Assembly (NCBI GenBank): GCA_001915385.1
Contig: MNQK01000031.1
Coordinates: 1 to 64,000 of the forward strand
DNA from: Bacteroidales bacterium 52_46
GTDB taxonomy: Bacteria; Bacteroidota; Bacteroidia; Bacteroidales; Muribaculaceae
Direction: 5' to 3'
Length of the DNA: 64,000 bases
Below are positions 59,539 to 64,000 of the stretch, in pieces (within the stretch, counting starts at the first letter, position 1; each line of letters opens with the position of its first letter). The position numbers and the translations under genes were made by a program. The notes beneath the pieces are model-generated. The model was given only the letters and a program-made list of their open reading frames with translations. It was not told the origin of the DNA and searched no databases.

Positions 59539-61977
59539 ATGAATTTACTGAAAACCGGTATTGCTACCGTCGCGGCAATATCAATCGGCACCGGCATGTC
59601 GGCGTCTGACAGCCGACCGATGCAACTAAAATATGACCGTCCGGCCCAATATTTTGAAGAAGCCCTCATACTTGGCAACGGTAATCTCGGAGCATCGGTG
59701 TACGGAGGTGTCGAGCATGAAAAAATCTCGCTCAACGACATCACCCTGTGGACAGGCGAACCGGATACGGTAGTAGCCGAACCCGACGCCTACAAGTATA
59801 TCCCTCTCGTAAGGGAGCATCTTGCAAAGGAGGACTACGTCGGAGCGGATGCTGCCAATCTCAAGATACAGGGCAACGGCAGCGAGATATACATGCCGCT
59901 TGGCGAGCTCATAATAGACTTTGAATACCCCAAAGGAAGCAGCACATCAGACTACCGTCGGACACTCAGTCTCAGCGACGCGACCGCCGATGTCAGTTTC
60001 AGGCGTGGCGACACCGGGTATTCACGCCAATATTTCGTATCGGCGCCGGATTCTGTAATCGTAATGCGTCTGAGCGTATCGGGGAATGACAAAATCAATG
60101 GCAAGATACGTCTGAACAGCCAGCTGCCACACGCGACATCAGTCAGCGGCAACGTGCTTGTATGCGACGGTTATGCCGCTTACCATACATATACCGAATG
60201 GGAAGACGGGAAATATGGGATGGACCGTTTCTGCTACGACCCGGCCCGCGGCATTCATTTCCGTACGGCGATAGTGCCGGTAAACCTGTCGGACGAAGGT
60301 AGCGTGAAGGTCTGCCCTACCGGCGACATAAAGCTCGACGGGTGCTCCGACGTAATGCTCATACTCACTAATGTCACGAGTTTCAACGGACACGACAAGA
60401 ACCCTGTCAGCGAGGGGCGCGATTACACTCGTCTTGCCATGCAGCGCGTGAAAAACGCATCGGCCAAAAGTTATGATGAGCTCGCCGCTGCACACCGTAA
60501 TGACTTCGGCGAACTGTTTGACCGCGTGACACTCGACTTAGGAACCACTTCCGACGACATTGCCACGTTGCCGACCGACGCACAGCTCAAGCAGTACACC
60601 GACAAAGGTGACGCCAATCCCGAACTTGAGGCGCTGTTCTTCCAGTATGGCCGTTACCTTCTCATATCGAGCTCGCGCACCGAAGGCGTTCCGGCCAATC
60701 TCCAGGGATTGTGGAACGAACGCATTCTTCCGCCGTGGAATTCCAATTATACCGTAAATATAAATCTCGAGGAGAACTACTGGCCTGCCGAGGTGACAAA
60801 TCTCAGCGAACTGCATACGCCCCTCATTTCTTTCATCGACAACATGAGAGGCACGGGATACGACACCGCGCGTCACTACTACGGCGTGGAAAAGGGCTGG
60901 TGCGCAGGCCACAATTCCGACATCTGGGCCATCACCAACCCCATCGGACGGCATATCAACGACCCGCGCTGGGCCAACTGGAACATGGCCGGTGCGTGGC
61001 TCACAACCCATATATGGGAGCGATATGCGTTTACCAAAGACAAAGCTGCGCTTAAGGAAGCCTATCCGGCATTGCGCGATACGGCATTGTTCTGTCTCGA
61101 CTGGATGGTGGAAAAGGATGGCAATCTCATCACTTCGCCAAGCACTTCGCCCGAAAATCGCTTCCTCGACAACGAAGGCAGAGCAGCCGCCACCCACTAT
61201 GGCGGAGCATCTGACCTCGCCATGATACGCGAATGTCTTATCGATGCGCGCAAGGCCGCCAATGAGCTCGGCGTGGACAAGGCTATGGCAAAACGTATCG
61301 ACACCGCGCTTAAGAAGATGCTGCCCTACAGGATAAACTCCAACGGCTCACTGCGCGAATGGTATCATGAATTCCGCGACGAGGACCCGCAGCACCGCCA
61401 CCAATCACATCTTTTCGGCCTTTACCCGGGACACCATCTATCACCGGCAACGACACCAGAACTCGCCGATGCCGCCGACCATACGCTCGCCATCAAGGGT
61501 GACAATACCACGGGATGGAGCACCGGCTGGCGCGTCAATCTGTACGCACGTCTCGGCAACGCCGACCGCGCCTATTTCATGTACCGCCGTCTGCTACAGT
61601 ATGTCAGCCCCGACAATTACCAGGGCGATGACGCACGTCGCGGAGGTGGCACCTACCCCAACCTGCTTGGAGCGCATTCACCGTTCCAGATTGACAGTAA
61701 TTTCGGGGGATGCGCCGGAGTCGCGGAAATGCTCATACAGTCGGCCGACAACGGCAACATCGACCTCCTCCCCGCCCTTCCCGGACAGTGGAACGACGGC
61801 AACGTGAAAGGTCTGTGTGCACGCGGCGGCTTCATTGTCGACATGCAGTGGAACGACGGCAAAGTCAAAAGCTACACCCTGACCGCGCGCACCTCGGGCA
61901 AAGCCCGCGTTAAAGCCAACGGCAAAACACGCACCCACAAACTCGCCGAAGGCGAAAGCATCACCGTGAAGCTGTAA
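59539..61977 (+). CDS. Glycoside hydrolase family 95 (alpha-L-fucosidase type)
   Basis: The 812-residue exported protein has a signal region (residues 1-23) and the GH95 layout. An N-terminal beta-sandwich (RPAQYFEEALILGNGNLGASVYGG; ISLNDITLWTGEPD) precedes an (alpha/alpha)6 barrel with NLQGLWNERILPPWNSNYTVNINLEENYWPAE, GWCAGHNSDIWAITNP, SPSTSPENRF and HRHQSHLFGLYPG. A C-terminal beta domain follows. GH95 enzymes remove alpha-1,2-fucose (or alpha-galactose) from host glycans or plant xyloglucan. No SusC/SusD pair is nearby, so it is not in a typical PUL in this window. Confidence 0.95.
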   Translation: MNLLKTGIATVAAISIGTGMSASDSRPMQLKYDRPAQYFEEALILGNGNLGASVYGGVEHEKISLNDITLWTGEPDTVVAEPDAYKYIPLVREHLAKEDYVGADAANLKIQGNGSEIYMPLGELIIDFEYPKGSSTSDYRRTLSLSDATADVSFRRGDTGYSRQYFVSAPDSVIVMRLSVSGNDKINGKIRLNSQLPHATSVSGNVLVCDGYAAYHTYTEWEDGKYGMDRFCYDPARGIHFRTAIVPVNLSDEGSVKVCPTGDIKLDGCSDVMLILTNVTSFNGHDKNPVSEGRDYTRLAMQRVKNASAKSYDELAAAHRNDFGELFDRVTLDLGTTSDDIATLPTDAQLKQYTDKGDANPELEALFFQYGRYLLISSSRTEGVPANLQGLWNERILPPWNSNYTVNINLEENYWPAEVTNLSELHTPLISFIDNMRGTGYDTARHYYGVEKGWCAGHNSDIWAITNPIGRHINDPRWANWNMAGAWLTTHIWERYAFTKDKAALKEAYPALRDTALFCLDWMVEKDGNLITSPSTSPENRFLDNEGRAAATHYGGASDLAMIRECLIDARKAANELGVDKAMAKRIDTALKKMLPYRINSNGSLREWYHEFRDEDPQHRHQSHLFGLYPGHHLSPATTPELADAADHTLAIKGDNTTGWSTGWRVNLYARLGNADRAYFMYRRLLQYVSPDNYQGDDARRGGGTYPNLLGAHSPFQIDSNFGGCAGVAEMLIQSADNGNIDLLPALPGQWNDGNVKGLCARGGFIVDMQWNDGKVKSYTLTARTSGKARVKANGKTRTHKLAEGESITVKL

Positions 61978-61998
61978 ACAGCATCCACGCCATCATAA

Positions 61999-62038
61999 AA
62001 CAAGCCGTTGCAGATTCTCATTTGCAGCGGCTTGTTTT
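61999..62038 (+). terminator. Terminator after the GH95 gene
   Basis: ACAAGCCG-T-TGCA and TGCA-G-CGGCTTGT form a stem with one G-T pair, followed by TTTT, about 20 nt after the stop. Confidence 0.85.
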
Positions 62039-62201
62039 ATAGAGATAAAAATATGCGAATTATAGCAATTATGAGTACCATTATTCTATTTTCTTTTAGA
62101 ATATCAGAAATATCAGATTTTTTCATTAAGTTTGCAAATAGAGTTGTTTATCAAAAAACTTGTGATAGAATGTATAATATGAAATTTTGAAGCCGGGGAA
62201 A

Positions 62202-62780
62202 ATGAATGAACAGAGACCGACACTTTATATCATAGCTGGATGTAACGGAGCGGGTAAGACTACCGCTTCAATGGTCGTATTGCCGGAAGTTCTTAATTGC
62301 CGGGAATTTGTCAATGCAGATGAAATCGCCAAAGGGTTGTCTCCTTTTAAGCCGGAAGAAGTAGCTATCGAAGCCGGGAAACTAATGCTACAACGAATAG
62401 AAATGCTCCTAAACCGACATATTTCATTTGCTGTAGAAACGACTCTGGCAACCCGTAGTTATAAGACACTTGTAACACGTGCACAACAAAAGGGATATAT
62501 TGTCATATTGTTGTTTTTTTGGCTTCCATCACCCGAAATGGCGGAAATGCGCGTAGCTAATAGAGTTGCAGAAGGTGGGCATAATATTCCGAGAGATGTA
62601 ATACACCGAAGATATTGGTCAGGATTATCAAATCTTTTCGATATATTTGCACCAATCGTTGATGTATGGTCATTGTATGATAACAGTGACTCCATGCGGC
62701 CGATTGTCGAACGCAATAAAATTGTTGACTCAACCAAACTTTCTAAAATCAAACTATCATGTCAGAACAGGAAGAAATAA
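62202..62780 (+). CDS. Zeta-toxin-like P-loop kinase
   Basis: The ATG at 62202 is preferred to an in-frame TTG at 62187. The 192-residue protein has Walker A IIAGCNGAGKTTAS near residue 10, FVNADEIAKGLSP, FAVETTLATRSY with the Arg of zeta toxins, and the LID-like RVAEGGHNIPRDVIHRRYW. Zeta toxins phosphorylate UDP-N-acetylglucosamine and so block cell wall synthesis; related kinases may have other substrates. The small gene downstream overlaps its 3' end by 22 nt. Base composition is AT-richer than the flanking housekeeping genes. Confidence 0.85.
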   Translation: MNEQRPTLYIIAGCNGAGKTTASMVVLPEVLNCREFVNADEIAKGLSPFKPEEVAIEAGKLMLQRIEMLLNRHISFAVETTLATRSYKTLVTRAQQKGYIVILLFFWLPSPEMAEMRVANRVAEGGHNIPRDVIHRRYWSGLSNLFDIFAPIVDVWSLYDNSDSMRPIVERNKIVDSTKLSKIKLSCQNRKK

Positions 62781-62950
62781 AACTCTTTAAAAATATAAAC
62801 GACGGAATAATTGAAGCACAACGCCGATTATTCGAACGAAAGGCCAAACTTGGAGAAAATGTCATTGTTGCAGATGCCAATGGAATGCCCGTTGAAATAA
62901 CAGCAAAAGAAGCGCTCAAGCGCATTAATAATAATCTATGTTCAAAATAA
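62759..62950 (+). CDS. Small protein overlapping the zeta-toxin gene, candidate antitoxin
   Basis: The 63-residue hydrophilic protein begins MSEQEEIKLFKNINDGIIEAQ and is mostly helical, with a C-terminal ITAKEALKRINNNL segment. It does not look like the classical epsilon antitoxin. The 22-nt overlap with the upstream kinase gene implies coupled translation. An antitoxin role is inferred from position and size only. A perfect terminator follows. Confidence 0.6.
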   Translation: MSEQEEIKLFKNINDGIIEAQRRLFERKAKLGENVIVADANGMPVEITAKEALKRINNNLCSK

Positions 62951-63015
62951 TTTAGATTCTTATTTAATGAAAACAGATACATATACAGATAGATAAATGT
63001 ATCTGGCGGCAATCG

Positions 63016-63057
63016 AAAAAGTAGTGTTTAACTTTAAATCTCAAACACTACTTTTTT
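63016..63057 (+). terminator. Terminator after the zeta-toxin pair
   Basis: AAAAAGTAGTGTTT (63016-63029) and AAACACTACTTTTT (63043-63056) are perfectly complementary and end in a T-run. Confidence 0.9.
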
Positions 63058-63113
63058 ATTATTTCCAGGAGTATGTATCATTCATAAAATTTCGGGAATA
63101 GGGAATTTATGAG

Positions 63114-63121
63114 TAACTTTG
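63114..63121 (+). promoter_or_regulatory. -7 box for dnaG
   Basis: TAACTTTG, only 4 nt before the first possible ATG of dnaG, so the message may be leaderless or start at a later ATG. Confidence 0.45.
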
Positions 63122-63125
63122 CGGT

Positions 63126-64000
63126 ATGATGAAAATGACTGGAAGGATTGACCGGGAAACAGTACAGAAGATACTTGACACTGCCGATATTGTCGATGTG
63201 GTGAGCGATTTCGTCACATTGAAACGTCGGGGAGCCAATTATATCGGGTTGTGCCCGTTCCACAACGAGCGTACGCCGTCGTTTTCGGTATCCAAATCAA
63301 AGGGGATATGCAAGTGCTTCAGTTGCGGCAAGGGGGGAAGCCCCGTCAACTTCATCATGGAGCACGAGAAGATGTCGTTTAACGAGGCGCTGCGTTATCT
63401 CGCCAAGAAATACAACATCGAGATTAAAGAGCGCGAACTTAGCGACGCTGAGCGCGAGGAGGAATCGGACAGAATGAATATGTTCAATGTCAATGAATTC
63501 GCTCTCGCCCATTTTGAAAATAATCTGACCGCAACCGACGAGGGGCGCGACATAGGCTACAGCTACTTCCGCGAACGCGGTATCAATGACGCCGCCATAA
63601 AGCGTTTCCGCCTCGGATACTCGATTGAACGGGGCAATGAATTGCTGCGCCAGGCACGTGAACGAGGATACAATGAAAAATATCTGATTGACACGGGACT
63701 TGTAATACGCCGCGACGACGGGACGCTCTACGACCGTTTCAAGGGACGCGTAATCTACCCCGTGCATACAATATCGGGCAAGGTGGTGGCGTTCGGCGGA
63801 CGTACGCTGCGCTCCGACAAGAAGATGGCAAAATATGTCAACTCGCCCGAGTCGGTAATTTATTCCAAAAGCCGCGAGCTGTACGGGCTGTTCCAGGCCA
63901 AGAAGTCAATCAGCGAGAAAGACAAGTGCATACTCGTGGAGGGCTATATGGACGTAATATCCATGAGCCAGAGCGGCATCGAGAATGTGGTGGCTTCGTC
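63126..64000 (+). CDS. dnaG: DNA primase (partial, runs off the window)
   Basis: The open frame is unbroken to the window end (about 290 residues). The N-terminal zinc-binding domain has CPFHNERTPSFSVSKSKGICKCFSCGKGG with Cys-His-Cys-Cys ligands. The start of the catalytic part reads YFRERGINDAAIKRFRLGYS, GRVIYPVH, VAFGGRTL and the TOPRIM start ILVEGYMDVISM. It makes RNA primers for replication. Possible starts are ATG at 63126, 63129 and 63135; the promoter box so close upstream favours a later one. Confidence 0.95.
   Translation, partial: MMKMTGRIDRETVQKILDTADIVDVVSDFVTLKRRGANYIGLCPFHNERTPSFSVSKSKGICKCFSCGKGGSPVNFIMEHEKMSFNEALRYLAKKYNIEIKERELSDAEREEESDRMNMFNVNEFALAHFENNLTATDEGRDIGYSYFRERGINDAAIKRFRLGYSIERGNELLRQARERGYNEKYLIDTGLVIRRDDGTLYDRFKGRVIYPVHTISGKVVAFGGRTLRSDKKMAKYVNSPESVIYSKSRELYGLFQAKKSISEKDKCILVEGYMDVISMSQSGIENVVAS

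Overview
The window looks like chromosomal DNA from a gut-type Bacteroidales bacterium, most likely near Muribaculaceae or Bacteroidaceae. The evidence is: repeated promoter boxes of the Bacteroidetes form TAnnTTTG, several with a TTG/TTTG box 18-20 nt upstream; BACON domains; a DUF4835 protein between coaBC and recN; a GH95 fucosidase; a second EF-G of the Bacteroides EF-G2 type; and little use of Shine-Dalgarno sites. The genus cannot be fixed from this sequence alone. No rRNA, tRNA, CRISPR array or intact transposase was seen.

Layout. 0.2-11.3 kb is a capsule or exopolysaccharide locus, mostly on the minus strand. Read in transcription order it has an export lipoprotein, a Wzc-like chain-length regulator/tyrosine kinase, a flippase, an EpsG-like polymerase, a GT2 transferase, a WbsX-family protein, an O-acyltransferase and a fucosyltransferase-like protein. 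11.3-17.8 kb is a tripartite metal-type RND efflux system with a small His/Cys-rich exported protein beside a 192-bp MITE-like palindrome. 17.9-22.1 kb holds Fe superoxide dismutase and a galactose cluster (galK, galM, a sugar-phosphate nucleotidyltransferase). 22.1-22.9 kb has a 9-bp-period tandem array and a four-helix-bundle gene broken by one missing base.

23.0-30.7 kb is an AT-richer island. It starts with a probable long structured non-coding RNA (promoter, nested long-range helices, strong terminator) and a 20-bp perfect-with-wobble hairpin. A tight run of genes follows: a multi-pass membrane protein, a TRAFAC-like GTPase with a degenerate G3 motif, two proteins built as soluble domain + coiled coil + one membrane helix + C-terminal exported part (one with MORN repeats), a retropepsin-like lipoprotein, and a BACON-repeat protein with a possible C-terminal barrel. 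I recognise no described system with this composition, and it is the best candidate for something new in the window.

30.8-64 kb is mostly housekeeping: an EF-G paralogue lacking the catalytic His, alaS, an M23 peptidase, a MerR regulator, an intact four-helix-bundle gene flanked on both sides by 9-bp-period arrays, an MFS transporter with a large insert, mltG, a channel with an unusual pore motif, rmuC, an ECF-type sigma factor, dCMP deaminase, an S41 protease, 5-formyl-THF cyclo-ligase, a GYF_2 protein, an ABC-F ATPase, dnaN, a DnaQ-like exonuclease, coaBC, DUF4835, recN, rlmB, purT, a GH95 fucosidase, a zeta-toxin pair and the start of dnaG. Palindromic intergenic repeats sharing a TGTAGGG edge occur around dnaN, the exonuclease gene and coaBC.

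All coordinates of short sites were read by eye. Functions rest on motifs recognised in the translations, not on database searches.
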